DNA of 64,000 nt from Lutimaribacter_A marinistellae (lineage in GTDB: Bacteria > Pseudomonadota > Alphaproteobacteria > Rhodobacterales > Rhodobacteraceae). The position numbers and the translations under genes were made by a program. Below are positions 33,703 to 41,729 of this stretch, piece by piece. The first letter of the stretch is position 1. Every line of letters begins with the position of its first letter. The stretch spans positions 1-64,000 of the forward strand of contig NZ_JBHRXI010000008.1 in assembly GCF_042648365.1 (NCBI RefSeq). The letters run 5' to 3'. The notes under the pieces were generated by a model that saw only the letters and a program-made list of their open reading frames with translations, searched no databases and was not told the DNA's origin.

Positions 33703-35367
33703 TTAGCGGCCGACCGAGGCCTGTTTTGTCAAAAAGGCTTGCACCGCCGTCTTCGTCTCTGGACGGAGATTTTCGACCCCCTCATAGGGGACACCGCGGG
33801 CTGGCTGAGTGTCCGGGTAGAGCTCCTTGCGGGCCATGTGCCGACCCAGGATCCGGACGAACTCCTGGCCGCCCCAGGCACCGACCTCCGTTGAGACGGG
33901 GAACTCCTCGCGTGTGTCGCGGTAGAGGTCGTGGAACGCGGCGAGGATGGGGCTCTCCCCCGGCCCGGGCAGGTTGAGCCGGTAGTGATCCTTGACGATC
34001 GCCTTGGGGCTGTTGATCGAGTAAATGATGACGTGGTCTCTGCGGGCCAGTTCTTCGTTCGCAAACAGGATCGATGCAGACTGATCCACTCCGTCCACCA
34101 GCCGGTCTCGCGGGATGAACGGTTCGGCTCCGGCGAACCGCGACAGCGTGGTGTAGAGGTCGGAGACGTGAATGACGCTGTTGAGCATCGAATCCGCGTT
34201 GATCATGCCCGGCCAGCGGATGAACGCGTCGACCCGCACACCGCCTTCATGGGTGGAGCCCTTGCCCCCGCGGTAAATCATCGGCGTAAAGCCCGATTGC
34301 GGTGAGTACTTGTCGAAATGCCCGTTGTCGCCCATCACCAAGACGATGGTGTTTTCCGCGACGCCCAACTCTTCCATGCGCAAGAAAAGATCGCCAAGCC
34401 AGCCGTCAAGCAGTTGCATCTTGTCGACATAGAGACCGCCATTGGGGCTTTCGGCACCCGAGCGCCCCGTGCGGGTGTTGTGCAGCGGGATCATCGGCCA
34501 GTACTGAAGGAAAAACGGGGCATCGCCCTCGGCTAGGCGCTCGAGTTCTTCCAGCGTCTTATCTTGAAACGCTTGGTTCATCTCGTCGTACTTGGCGGTG
34601 TTCCAGCGTTCGCCTGCCTCCATTCGGATCTCTCGGATCGGGCCGCCCGCCTCGCCCTCGATCACCGTCATCATTGCGGCGGAATCCGGGCGGAACCAGT
34701 TGTCGACAGTGTAGGTGTCCTCGTAGTCGCCAATCCCGACACTGACCTGCTCCCGCAGCGCGTCATCGTTGAAGATCGTCAGTTGCCCCTGCTGGTGGAC
34801 CGCGTGCTGGGCATAATCGAAGCCTTGGTTCATTGCCCAGCTCTCGGCAATGTCGCCCATGTGCCACTTGCCCACGTGGCTCGTGGCGTAGCCGGCTTCT
34901 TTCAGAACCTCGGCGAGCGTGACTTCCTCGTCCGGCAAGCCGAAACCTGCGATATCGACCGCTGTGTCGCCCATCCCCATGCGGACCGGCAACCGCCCTG
35001 TCATCTGCGCCACGCGCGTCGGTGTGCAGGAGGGCTCGGTATACATCCGCACCATCCGCATCGCTTCGTCGGAAAACGCATTGATGTTGGGCGTGGAGTA
35101 ACCGCGTATCGCGTTAAGCTCCGGAATGCCCATGTCGCCAAATCCCATATCGTCGATCAGGACGCTGACGATGTTGGGTGGCCGACCTCCGTTCACGCGG
35201 CGAAAGGTTTCGAGCGCGGTGTCGACGGCTGCGTCATCGGCAGCCCACTGGTCAGCGCGCTGCGCCTCGAGGATGTAGTACTCCGCGTCATGGACGATCG
35301 GGTCGGTCTGAGCGCTGGCCGCAGCGCCAATCGTCAAGGAGATCAAGGGGAGGGCAAGAAGTCTCAT
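33703..35367 (-). CDS. periplasmic type I sulfatase (formylglycine-dependent)
   Basis: 554 residues from the ATG at 35367 (AGAAAGG upstream); a longer frame to 35532 lacks a ribosome site. Sec signal 1-19 ends 'AAASA'. Metal-binding D72/D73 in 'VLIDDMGFGDMG', the formylglycine motif C114-T-P-T-R118 ('SCTPTRVAQMTGR'), 'SHVGKWHMG' and 'VMGDNGHFD' complete the active site. It hydrolyses a sulfate ester after maturation of C114 by a formylglycine-generating enzyme, which is not in the window. Its place between an FNT channel and an RND adaptor is unusual, since sulfatases usually sit beside glycan lyases or anaerobic maturases. Confidence 0.9.
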   Translation of the reverse strand: MRLLALPLISLTIGAAASAQTDPIVHDAEYYILEAQRADQWAADDAAVDTALETFRRVNGGRPPNIVSVLIDDMGFGDMGIPELNAIRGYSTPNINAFSDEAMRMVRMYTEPSCTPTRVAQMTGRLPVRMGMGDTAVDIAGFGLPDEEVTLAEVLKEAGYATSHVGKWHMGDIAESWAMNQGFDYAQHAVHQQGQLTIFNDDALREQVSVGIGDYEDTYTVDNWFRPDSAAMMTVIEGEAGGPIREIRMEAGERWNTAKYDEMNQAFQDKTLEELERLAEGDAPFFLQYWPMIPLHNTRTGRSGAESPNGGLYVDKMQLLDGWLGDLFLRMEELGVAENTIVLVMGDNGHFDKYSPQSGFTPMIYRGGKGSTHEGGVRVDAFIRWPGMINADSMLNSVIHVSDLYTTLSRFAGAEPFIPRDRLVDGVDQSASILFANEELARRDHVIIYSINSPKAIVKDHYRLNLPGPGESPILAAFHDLYRDTREEFPVSTEVGAWGGQEFVRILGRHMARKELYPDTQPARGVPYEGVENLRPETKTAVQAFLTKQASVGR

Positions 35368-35423
35368 GGAAAGCCTTTCTTTTTGGCGCGCGTTTCGAGG
35401 TTGGTGGGAAAGCGTGCAGTCAG

Positions 35424-36263
35424 TCATTCTGAGAACCCGTTCGCGCGTCGGCGGAATGCGAACCAGAAGGGCAATGCAACGAGCATCGCACCTCCCAGAA
35501 TGTTCCCTATCCCCGCAGGGATGATGTTCCATACAATGGCTTCGTCCCAGCCCGGGCCTCCGCCTGTCGCCATGCTCAACGAGAAGTACCCCATGTTCGC
35601 GGGGCTGTGCTGCAGGTTGCCGGCCACGAAGAGCGAGACCACAAGAAAGACCGGGACAAACTTTCCGAAAAGCGTGTTGCCCATGGTGGCAAAAAAAGCC
35701 GCCATGCCGATAAGCGCATTGCCCAGCATGCCGGAGACGATGATCTTAACCCAGGCGATTGAGGTGCCTTCGTCCATGTACGCCATCTTCTTGACAACAA
35801 CGTTGGCGAGTGCCTCGTGCACGTAATCGGGATAGGTTTGAGCAAAGGCGATCACTTGTCCGGCCACCACTGCGCCCACCATGTTTCCGACCCATGCAAT
35901 AACCCAGAACTGGAATGCATGGGCCGAGATCTCAGCCCACCTCATCTGCAAGAAACTTGCCGGCAGGATGACGTTGGCCTCGGTGAAAAGCGCGGCGCGG
36001 CTCAGTATGATCATGAAGAATCCGGTTGAGAAGCCGAGCCCCTGCAGCAGGAGTTGTGGTCCAGAGGCCGTCACCCCCGTCGAAAGGAGAAGCGAGAAGA
36101 GCGCGCCGAAGGTCACAAAAACTCCGCCAGCACAGGCCAGCACGAAGGTTTGAGCCGGGGAAAGACCAAGGTAGAACTCGGCCTCTTCCTTCATCGCGGG
36201 GAGCACCTCATAGGCGGCGCGATACTGGCGGCTCGGTGTTTGGGACGCTGGCTTGTTCATCAC
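35424..36263 (-). CDS. formate/nitrite transporter (FNT) family channel
   Basis: 279 residues with six hydrophobic segments. The FNT hallmark region 'LQGLGFSTGFFMIILSRAAL' followed by 'FTEANVILPASF' marks the first selectivity loop, and 'NAL...' with 'GNMVGAVVAGQV' and 'GNLQHSPANMGYFSL' mark the later ones. FNT pentamers pass formate, nitrite or hydrosulfide; which one cannot be read here. Overlaps the DUF3179 gene by 4 bases and precedes the sulfatase by 56. The pairing with a sulfatase makes a small sulfur anion worth testing. Confidence 0.87.
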   Translation of the reverse strand: MMNKPASQTPSRQYRAAYEVLPAMKEEAEFYLGLSPAQTFVLACAGGVFVTFGALFSLLLSTGVTASGPQLLLQGLGFSTGFFMIILSRAALFTEANVILPASFLQMRWAEISAHAFQFWVIAWVGNMVGAVVAGQVIAFAQTYPDYVHEALANVVVKKMAYMDEGTSIAWVKIIVSGMLGNALIGMAAFFATMGNTLFGKFVPVFLVVSLFVAGNLQHSPANMGYFSLSMATGGGPGWDEAIVWNIIPAGIGNILGGAMLVALPFWFAFRRRANGFSE

Positions 36264-37522
36264 ACAGCCTCCGCGTGAGGCGGGACTCGATCAACGTCAG
36301 GTGTGGCCGGCGCGTTGACGCGGTTGATGTCGGTATGAGGGAAGAACTCGGACCAGACATGCCAGAATACGCCCGCCCGCAGCGTCTCCACGCGGGTAAG
36401 CTGTCCTTGATCGCTGTTGCCCCAGAAATCGCAGCGCGTTACGTGAGACCCCGTGTCATTATACCAGACGCCGAGACTCTCGAACTTAGGATCAATCTGA
36501 ACGACAAGATCGCGCCCTCCGACAGTCGCGTTGACCAGCCAGTTGTTCTCGACGATGAAGTCGTCGGTCCAGCAGGCGGCATCTGTGCCGATGGTCACGC
36601 CCCAGACGAGGGTCTTGTTCAGGAGCCTGTCGTCGGAGCGCTCCATGTTGGGCATAACCGGCGCGTCTTCCTGGTGCTGGCGCCCAATTCCCCAGCCGAA
36701 GGTGATCTCGGTCACCATGTCGAGCATCCTCAGGAATGGGTTCGCCGACGGCTTGTTGAGAAATACCTCGCCCTCGGGATAGGCCTTCTGAAATCCGCGG
36801 AAGGTCATCCGGAACGTCGGCCACGGGGTCATTTGCGCCGCAGGCCGGACTGGGCAGGCCGGGCCGTCGGTGTCCGGCGCGCGATCGCCTTCGCGAAAGC
36901 CGTAGATATGCTGGATCGGCTCGCCGGTGTCGTTGTCGCGCAGGATCAGGTTGTTGCCGTGCTGGGCAAGCACATCGAGGTTGAGGCGTTTGCCCTCGAT
37001 GGCTGGCACGTAGCCCTGGCCGAGATTGGCCATGGCACAATAGGTCATCACCACATCTTCGCCGCCCAGACCCTTGTCGTCACCCGCCAGATGCGGGCGC
37101 ATGATCTGCGCATCGGGGTGCGCGCGGGCGTGATCCCCATTAACGATCACCAGCACCGGCGCCGTCGGAGAGACCAAGGTGCGCGCCTCCGAGATCGGGA
37201 AGAAGCGTGCGTCGTTGAGCTGATTGCGCAGCCCCAGATGCACCCAGACATAGGGAAAGCCGTAGAGCAACGCGACCAGGACAAGGCCGACCCACCAGAT
37301 CCATCCCGCGCCGCCGTCCAATGCGAAGTGCACCAAGGTGGCCACGACGAAAGCTGCGAGGCCGGCTGCAATCAAGCGGTACTCGTGGCGAATGAAGCGG
37401 ATCATGTTGTCCCGCTTCACCTTGAGGAGCATCTGGCTGACGTCCCCCAGATCGCGGAAATACACGAACCCGATAGCCAAGGAGACTACGAGACTGACGT
37501 AGAAAAGCAAATGTACGAGCAT
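36260..37522 (-). CDS. DUF3179-domain membrane protein
   Basis: 420 residues. Three hydrophobic segments lie in the first 100 residues (1-22, about 50-66, about 74-95). The rest resembles DUF3179: 'PVLVIVNGDHARAHPDAQIM', 'EDVVMTYCAMANLGQGYVP', 'LDVLAQHGNNLILRDNDTGE' and 'DAACWTDDFIVENNWLV' follow the family's order of a short barrel with a conserved Cys near 'TYC'. Function of DUF3179 is not established. It is membrane-anchored and probably periplasmic-facing, and is coupled to the FNT channel by a 4-base overlap. Confidence 0.7.
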   Translation of the reverse strand: MLVHLLFYVSLVVSLAIGFVYFRDLGDVSQMLLKVKRDNMIRFIRHEYRLIAAGLAAFVVATLVHFALDGGAGWIWWVGLVLVALLYGFPYVWVHLGLRNQLNDARFFPISEARTLVSPTAPVLVIVNGDHARAHPDAQIMRPHLAGDDKGLGGEDVVMTYCAMANLGQGYVPAIEGKRLNLDVLAQHGNNLILRDNDTGEPIQHIYGFREGDRAPDTDGPACPVRPAAQMTPWPTFRMTFRGFQKAYPEGEVFLNKPSANPFLRMLDMVTEITFGWGIGRQHQEDAPVMPNMERSDDRLLNKTLVWGVTIGTDAACWTDDFIVENNWLVNATVGGRDLVVQIDPKFESLGVWYNDTGSHVTRCDFWGNSDQGQLTRVETLRAGVFWHVWSEFFPHTDINRVNAPATPDVDRVPPHAEAV

Positions 37523-37533
37523 GGCGTTCCGTC

Positions 37534-37776
37534 CTAGAATTCGTCGGCCTTTTGCCGAGGGCCGGCATCTTCGCCGGTGCGGTCGAGAGAAGTGCGAATT
37601 TCCTCCTCCAGCGCCTGCATGCTTTCCCGGATCGCTTGCAGAGTTGGGTCACTGGCGTCGCGCGGGAGCATGCAGGACAGGGTTTCGTAGTCGTGACAGA
37701 TCTCGGCGAAGGTTTCGTCTTTGGTGCACATCCGTTGGATGGCGTCCCAACGGTCGGGGAAAACGGTTTTCAGCAC
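37534..37776 (-). CDS. small soluble protein leading the island operon
   Basis: 80 residues, charged, mostly helical. It reads 'MLKTVFPDRWDAIQRMCTKD' with 'FAEICHDYETLSCML' and a C-terminal coiled-coil-like stretch 'AIRESMQALEEEIRTSLD'. I do not recognise it. It precedes the DUF3179 gene by 11 bases, which supports a real gene. Three Cys residues could bind metal or haem, but the spacing is not a known motif. Confidence 0.65.
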   Translation of the reverse strand: MLKTVFPDRWDAIQRMCTKDETFAEICHDYETLSCMLPRDASDPTLQAIRESMQALEEEIRTSLDRTGEDAGPRQKADEF

Positions 37777-37941
37777 GTCCGACCCTCCACTGTCGTTCTC
37801 CGGTGGGGCGTGGACCGATCTGGTGAGCGATTGGCCGCATCCGGTTTGTCGACGATGCGCCTGAAGACGATGGATCGCGTAGGTTATTTGCGGTACGTTA
37901 CGCGTAACACGTTACTTGTCAGAGGCTTCCGGGGTCGGGGT
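37777..37941. promoter_or_regulatory. divergent control region of island operon and TPR gene
   Basis: 165 bases between the small-protein start and the GTG start chosen for the TPR gene. It contains a perfect 12-base palindrome at 37897-37908 and a further GTTAC half nearby. If the TPR gene instead starts at the ATG at 37870, the palindrome lies inside its coding sequence. Confidence 0.4.
37897..37908. promoter_or_regulatory. GTTACGCGTAAC palindrome, candidate operator
   Basis: A perfect 12-base palindrome followed two bases later by CGTTAC, giving a GTTAC-n-GTAAC-n-GTTAC pattern suited to a dimeric regulator. It lies 34 bases before the TPR gene's GTG and 121 bases from the operon's first ATG. 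Confidence 0.4.
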
Positions 37942-39339
37942 GTGAGCGTCGAACAGGGGAACACGCGAACGTCGGACGACGACGCGCAGAAAAACGCGAC
38001 GCAGATCGACCCGCAACGGATCAGACGCGCACTCAAAGCTGTCCTGCAAAGCCCGGAATTCGATGGTGCATCGCGAATCCAGGCTTTCCTGCAATACGTG
38101 GTGGACGAGTACCTTGCCGGGCGTGGCGACGAGATCCGATCCAAGACGATCGCCGAGGACGTGTATGGTCGAACGCTCGCGCAGGGGGACGATCCTCTTG
38201 CGATTGTGCGTGTGGATGCCGGTCGTCTCCGACGCCGGCTGACCGCCTATTACGACCATGCCGGCAGCACCGACCCGCTGCGCATACACGTCGATCCCGG
38301 CGGCTACTGTCCGAGATTTGAGGAACAAACGCAGCCGCCCGCAGTCGATATCCCACCCCTTGCCCCGACCCAACCGGCGATCTACGTTCCGGTCCGTCGG
38401 ATCTGGGTCGTTGCGGCCTTTTTGATCGGCGCCGCCTTCGCCGCCGGGATCACTTCGCTTTTCGTCTCCAGATCGCCAGAGCCCGCAACCTCGTTCACGG
38501 TCGCCACGCCCGGCAATTCCGATGAGGTGCGTGAAGCGCTCTTCCGCCTCTCACCGGCGAGGCTTCAAGCATCCAACCTCGCCGCGGATGCACGAGAGCT
38601 CATGTTTCCCGCCCTCGACCGGTCACGGCTTCTGGCCGCACTTGCCCTCTTGGAGCATGCGATCCTGCTCGACCCCGACTATTTCGGTGGCCACGCAGGA
38701 GCGGCACAGATCCGCGCGATTTTGGCGTTGACTGCGACAAGCCAGACCGACCGTGAGGCGCTGCTTACCCAAGCCCACCATTCGGCAAGCCGTGCTGTCG
38801 CCCTGGCACCATCGGATGGCTGGGCGCATTCGGCCTATGCCCTCACGGCCTACGTCGCAAATGACTGCGCCTCCGCGCTCAGCCGGTCCGAACAGGCACG
38901 TCGTCTCGGCCCCGACGACGTCCACGTCCACAACTTCGACGCGTTGATCGCCCTGTTTTGCGGTGAGATCGAGCAAGCGCTGGATACGGCCAAGACATGG
39001 GTCAACGATCGGCGCAGCTCGGAGCGATTGGGGTTTGGTAACACGATCGTGGCTGCTCATTTTTTCCTTGGGCAATATGAGGCGGGGGTAGAAGCCGCAT
39101 TTGAGGCTATCCGTTCAGGTGGTCCCGTGAGCCCCTTAAACGTTGCATTCATGGCAGCGTGCTACTCTGAGCTGGGCAAGCAGTCTTCCGCAGAGGAAAG
39201 CCTCGCTCTCTTGGACCGAGCTTGGCCCGGCTACCCGCTCGAGGTCATTGTGCGAAGCCTATTTGTCGACCCTGCTCTCGAGGACCGACTAATGGACACG
39301 TTGACACGTGCGGGTTGGGGCTCATCCAAACGTAAGTGA
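37942..39339 (+). CDS. membrane-anchored TPR protein with N-terminal signalling domain
   Basis: 465 residues from the GTG at 37942, preceded by a GGGG-rich site; ATG at 37870 or 37855 would add 24 or 29 residues. Residues 22-125 form the conserved soluble domain ('RIRRALKAVLQSPEF', 'RIQAFLQYVVDEYLAGRGDE', 'AIVRVDAGRLRRRLTAYY', 'DPGGYCPRF') often found at the head of cyclase-like or CadC-like TPR regulators. A single transmembrane helix lies at 152-175 and TPR helices at about 195-460. No catalytic domain is seen. Divergence from the seven-gene operon and the palindrome between them suggest it senses the periplasm and controls that operon. Confidence 0.75.
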   Translation: MSVEQGNTRTSDDDAQKNATQIDPQRIRRALKAVLQSPEFDGASRIQAFLQYVVDEYLAGRGDEIRSKTIAEDVYGRTLAQGDDPLAIVRVDAGRLRRRLTAYYDHAGSTDPLRIHVDPGGYCPRFEEQTQPPAVDIPPLAPTQPAIYVPVRRIWVVAAFLIGAAFAAGITSLFVSRSPEPATSFTVATPGNSDEVREALFRLSPARLQASNLAADARELMFPALDRSRLLAALALLEHAILLDPDYFGGHAGAAQIRAILALTATSQTDREALLTQAHHSASRAVALAPSDGWAHSAYALTAYVANDCASALSRSEQARRLGPDDVHVHNFDALIALFCGEIEQALDTAKTWVNDRRSSERLGFGNTIVAAHFFLGQYEAGVEAAFEAIRSGGPVSPLNVAFMAACYSELGKQSSAEESLALLDRAWPGYPLEVIVRSLFVDPALEDRLMDTLTRAGWGSSKRK

Positions 39340-39604
39340 CCCAGGCGAGCGCTGACCCACGATCTGTGGGTTGATGGCGGTTCCGTGGACACATGGTTAA
39401 TTTTGCATGGCACGAGCTTCCAACACCGTCGGGCGCAGATAGGGCAGCCAAGAACACTGTCGCAATGGCTTGTAGAAGGGCTTGACACAATCGAATAGGT
39501 CAGGTCAGGTCCGGTCCGGTCCGGTCAGGTCCGGTCAGGTCCGGTCAGGTCAGGTCCGGGCTGACGTGCGTTCGGGGCGTGGTTCTCTTGGCCGCAGGTT
39601 CATC
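39340..39604. other. intergenic stretch with pentamer repeat
   Basis: No gene seen. It holds a possible -35 TTGACA just before the tandem pentamer array at 39496-39560, then runs into the 3' end of the integrase pseudogene. Confidence 0.4.
39496..39560. repeat. tandem C(A/C)GGT pentamer array
   Basis: Thirteen consecutive 5-base units: TAGGT, then CAGGT and CCGGT alternating irregularly (2 CAGGT, 3 CCGGT, then mixed), ending CCGGG. The only variable position is the second base. Pentamers shift frame on gain or loss, which suits slippage-driven variation, but no gene runs through the array now. Confidence 0.9.
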
Positions 39605-40095
39605 TGGCGTTCAGCCGGGCTCCGGAGCCGCATCAAGCAGACGCCTGATCTTCTCGATCCGGGCGCGGCGGATGCCGTTGGCCAGGACCCCCACGCGCCT
39701 CGGCCTGCTCCAGCTTGTTAGACAACACGAACTCCGAACCAACGTAGAAGCCGTCTTTTTGTGTTTCAGCCCCAGCCTGCTCAGCCAAGATCGTTTTCCG
39801 CCATTGGACTGCGGAGGCCAGCGAGAAGGCATCGCCAACGCTCAAGCGGTCCTGAAAAGCCTTCGGATGTCGCCCAGCGCGATGTCACGGCACTTGCGGC
39901 CTCTGGGAGGTGCAGTGCCCCAAGTCCTTTATTGATCTCTTTCCCGATCGGTTTCCCGTCTGATGGGTTCGGAACACCAACGAGATCGAGAGGGGTCACA
40001 ATGCGGAACACCAAGTTCTTGCCGAGGCCGCGAGGCTCAACGAGGTAGCGCATATCGTCTGTTTCGGCCTTTTTGTGGTCCATTTTGGACAACAA
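39605..40095 (-). pseudogene. frameshifted tyrosine integrase fragment
   Basis: Read on the minus strand, four blocks in different frames join into an N-terminal integrase: 'DDMRYLVEPRGLGKNLVFRI' with 'GVPNPSDGKPIGKEINKGLG', then 'KCRDIALGDIRRLF', then 'LSVGDAFSLASAVQWRKTIL' and 'GFYVGSEFVLSNKLEQAEAR', then 'GVLANGIRRARIEKIRRLL'. The first block matches the usual start of Rhodobacterales phage-type integrases. At least three frame changes and the missing catalytic R-H-R-Y domain show it is dead. It starts 50-90 bases beyond the tRNA 3' end. Confidence 0.75.
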
Positions 40096-40146
40096 GCCGT
40101 TGGGCTATGCAGAAAAAGGATCACAATAACAAAACGTTATGTGCGG

Positions 40147-40236
40147 TGGCGGAGACGAAGGGATTCGAACCCTCGAGACGGTTTCCCGCCTACTCCCTTA
40201 GCAGGGGAGCGCCTTCGACCACTCGGCCACGTCTCC
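40147..40236 (-). tRNA. tRNA-Ser(GCT)
   Basis: 90-base gene. The acceptor stem GGAGACG/CGTCTCC, discriminator G and an encoded CCA end are present. The anticodon stem CTCCC/GGGAG encloses loop CTGCTAA with anticodon GCT, a long variable arm is typical of tRNA-Ser, and the T loop reads GGTTCGAATCC. Its 3' end faces the integrase remnant and is the likely attachment site. Confidence 0.95.
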
Positions 40237-40244
40237 GCCGACGG

Positions 40245-40273
40245 GTATAACCGCGCTAGCAACGGGAATACAA
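40245..40273 (-). promoter_or_regulatory. promoter of tRNA-Ser(GCT)
   Basis: On the minus strand TTGTAT (40273-40268) and TTATAC (40250-40245) are spaced by exactly 17 bases, with the -10 ending 8 bases before the mature tRNA 5' end. Confidence 0.6.
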
Positions 40274-40715
40274 GGTCAAATTCTCTGCGATTGGAAGACT
40301 CTGCGCGCTTACGTTAACATGTTGATATTAATGGAATAGCGATAGGTGACATCGGCTTCGGGCAAGTTTTGATCAATTCGTGTCTGTGCGTACGAGGCAG
40401 GAACCACATCAGTTGTTTGATCTGTGCATCACTCGTCCGCCAACGAACTCTCTTCCAAATCGTCCGAAGGTTGACCGCCTTATGACTCCCGATCCGTTCC
40501 ATTCTCTTCTTCTGGACGAAGCCTTGGGTTGATTTCTGTCCTGAAGAAACTTCGTTTGCCGGTGTCGAAGCCGCTGCGACTTCGTGAGGGACAAACTGAC
40601 CAGGAATGACTGGGGTCTGGTGCGGCGGGTCGCCGGTTGAAGACGCGTGTTGAGCCTGACGTGGAGCAGGTGGCGCGCATTCTGCGGGGTCGTGAACAAG
40701 TGATCGTCCAAGGGG
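40274..40715. other. intergenic region, no gene called
   Basis: About 440 bases between the tRNA promoter and the stop of the GlxA-type gene. Frames of 60-130 codons on the minus strand have no recognisable motif and biased, repetitive composition. I see no hairpin with a T run. It may contain decayed sequence, for example the part reading 'VEQVARILRGREQVIVQGAS' on +, which I cannot place. Confidence 0.35.
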
Positions 40716-41633
40716 CTAGTGCAGATCCCGGTCCAGACTTGGTGGTCGTCCGTACATGGAGCGATAGGCGCGGCTAAATGCGTCGGAGTTTTCGTATCCG
40801 CACTCAGTCGCAATGTCGCCGACGGCCAGTGTCGTGTTACGTAGCATGTCCCGTGCTTTCGCTAGCCGTAACTGAACGAAATACGTGGTTGGAGAACAGT
40901 GGAGGTATCTCGTGAATTGTCGTCCCAACTTCCACACCGGATTGCCCACCCTGTTTGCAATTTCAGAGACGGTTATCCGCGTCGACAGGTTCGCATGCAT
41001 GATCGCCACGGCATCGCGCACCTCCTTCGGAGCGCTTGGTGGGATAACTTGCGGCATCCAGCCCTCCGTGGGTGGATCATAGGTCAATATTTTTGCGACA
41101 CGTCCCGCCAGACGCTGCGTGGCGTAATGCCCGATAAGGGCAAGCGTCATATCCAGTGTGGAAACGCCGCCAGCGCTTGAAAAGCGCGGTGGTGAAAAGT
41201 CGTACATCCTGTCCACGAAAAGACTATCGGGGAACTGCCGATGAAAGCCGGCATTTGCCTCGGGGTGGGCGGCGGCGGGCCTCCGTCCGAGAAGCCCCGC
41301 TTTCGCGAAGACCAGGGCACCGGTGTCGACGCAGCCAATAAGGCAGCCTGTGCGGTCGATGCGCTGCAACCAGGAAATCGTCTTTGCCGTCGCAGAGAGG
41401 TCGGGCTTGTAGGAAGCCAGCAAGATGAGAGCGTCCGGTGGGTCCTCCGACAACGGAATGGTTTGCAGGGGAATCCCGCTTGATGAAAGACGGGCACCAC
41501 CCGAGTCAGACTGGACCATCCAAGAAAACTGGTGCCTTCCCAACTCACGGTTCGCTACGCGCAATGGCTCGGTGATGAGCGTCAAGGAAAGGATCGGGAA
41601 GCCATCGGCGATGTGAATCGAAACTCTGGTCAT
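40716..41633 (-). CDS. GlxA-type regulator (DJ-1/PfpI-like domain + AraC HTH)
   Basis: 305 residues from the ATG at 41633; a longer frame to 41750 would run into the divergent gene. Residues 1-190 are a class I amidotransferase-like domain ('LPPDALILLASYKPDL'-type core, 'GCVDTGALVFAKAGLLGRRP' with the nucleophile-elbow position occupied by D-T-G rather than Cys). Residues about 205-305 are two AraC helix-turn-helix motifs ('ISEIANRVGNPVWKLGRQFT'-like, 'VGDIATECGYENSDAFSRAY'). In Roseobacters and Pseudomonas this group (GbdR, CdhR) controls glycine betaine and carnitine catabolism. It is divergent from the butyrobetaine-hydroxylase-like gene, its probable target. Confidence 0.88.
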   Translation of the reverse strand: MTRVSIHIADGFPILSLTLITEPLRVANRELGRHQFSWMVQSDSGGARLSSSGIPLQTIPLSEDPPDALILLASYKPDLSATAKTISWLQRIDRTGCLIGCVDTGALVFAKAGLLGRRPAAAHPEANAGFHRQFPDSLFVDRMYDFSPPRFSSAGGVSTLDMTLALIGHYATQRLAGRVAKILTYDPPTEGWMPQVIPPSAPKEVRDAVAIMHANLSTRITVSEIANRVGNPVWKLGRQFTRYLHCSPTTYFVQLRLAKARDMLRNTTLAVGDIATECGYENSDAFSRAYRSMYGRPPSLDRDLH

Positions 41634-41729
41634 CGTCAAAGTGTATTCTTGTGCAAGATCCTTGTCCTCCAAGGTCAAGCACCAATTCAATCCGGAAACT
41701 ACAGTCGACGCAGAATTGGAGGACCGGAC
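41634..41729. promoter_or_regulatory. divergent promoter region, regulator / dioxygenase
   Basis: A 96-base gap between divergent starts. On minus a TTGACC at about 41690-41695 may be a -35; no convincing -10 is paired with it. On + GGAGGA (41719-41724) is a strong ribosome site 5-6 bases before the ATG at 41730. Confidence 0.45.

Larger units (their letters stand above)
27527..40146. mobile_element. probable integrated island at tRNA-Ser(GCT)
   Basis: The segment is bounded on the right by the 3' end of tRNA-Ser(GCT) with a decayed tyrosine integrase reading away from it, the classic tRNA-island layout, and on the left by a serine-recombinase-like scrap abutting an RTX gene. It holds one seven-gene operon, one divergent gene and a tandem pentamer repeat. 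I could not find a second copy of the tRNA 3' end near 27.5 kb, so the left boundary is inference. Confidence 0.4.

Noticed and set aside
39496..39560. CRISPR-like array
   Set aside because: Units are 5 bases with no spacers; a simple tandem repeat.
39605..40095. Functional integrase
   Set aside because: Conserved blocks fall in at least four frame segments and the catalytic domain is missing.
40409..40813. 134-codon minus-strand frame between the tRNA and the GlxA gene
   Set aside because: Overlaps the end of the GlxA-type gene in another frame and has no domain; likely chance.
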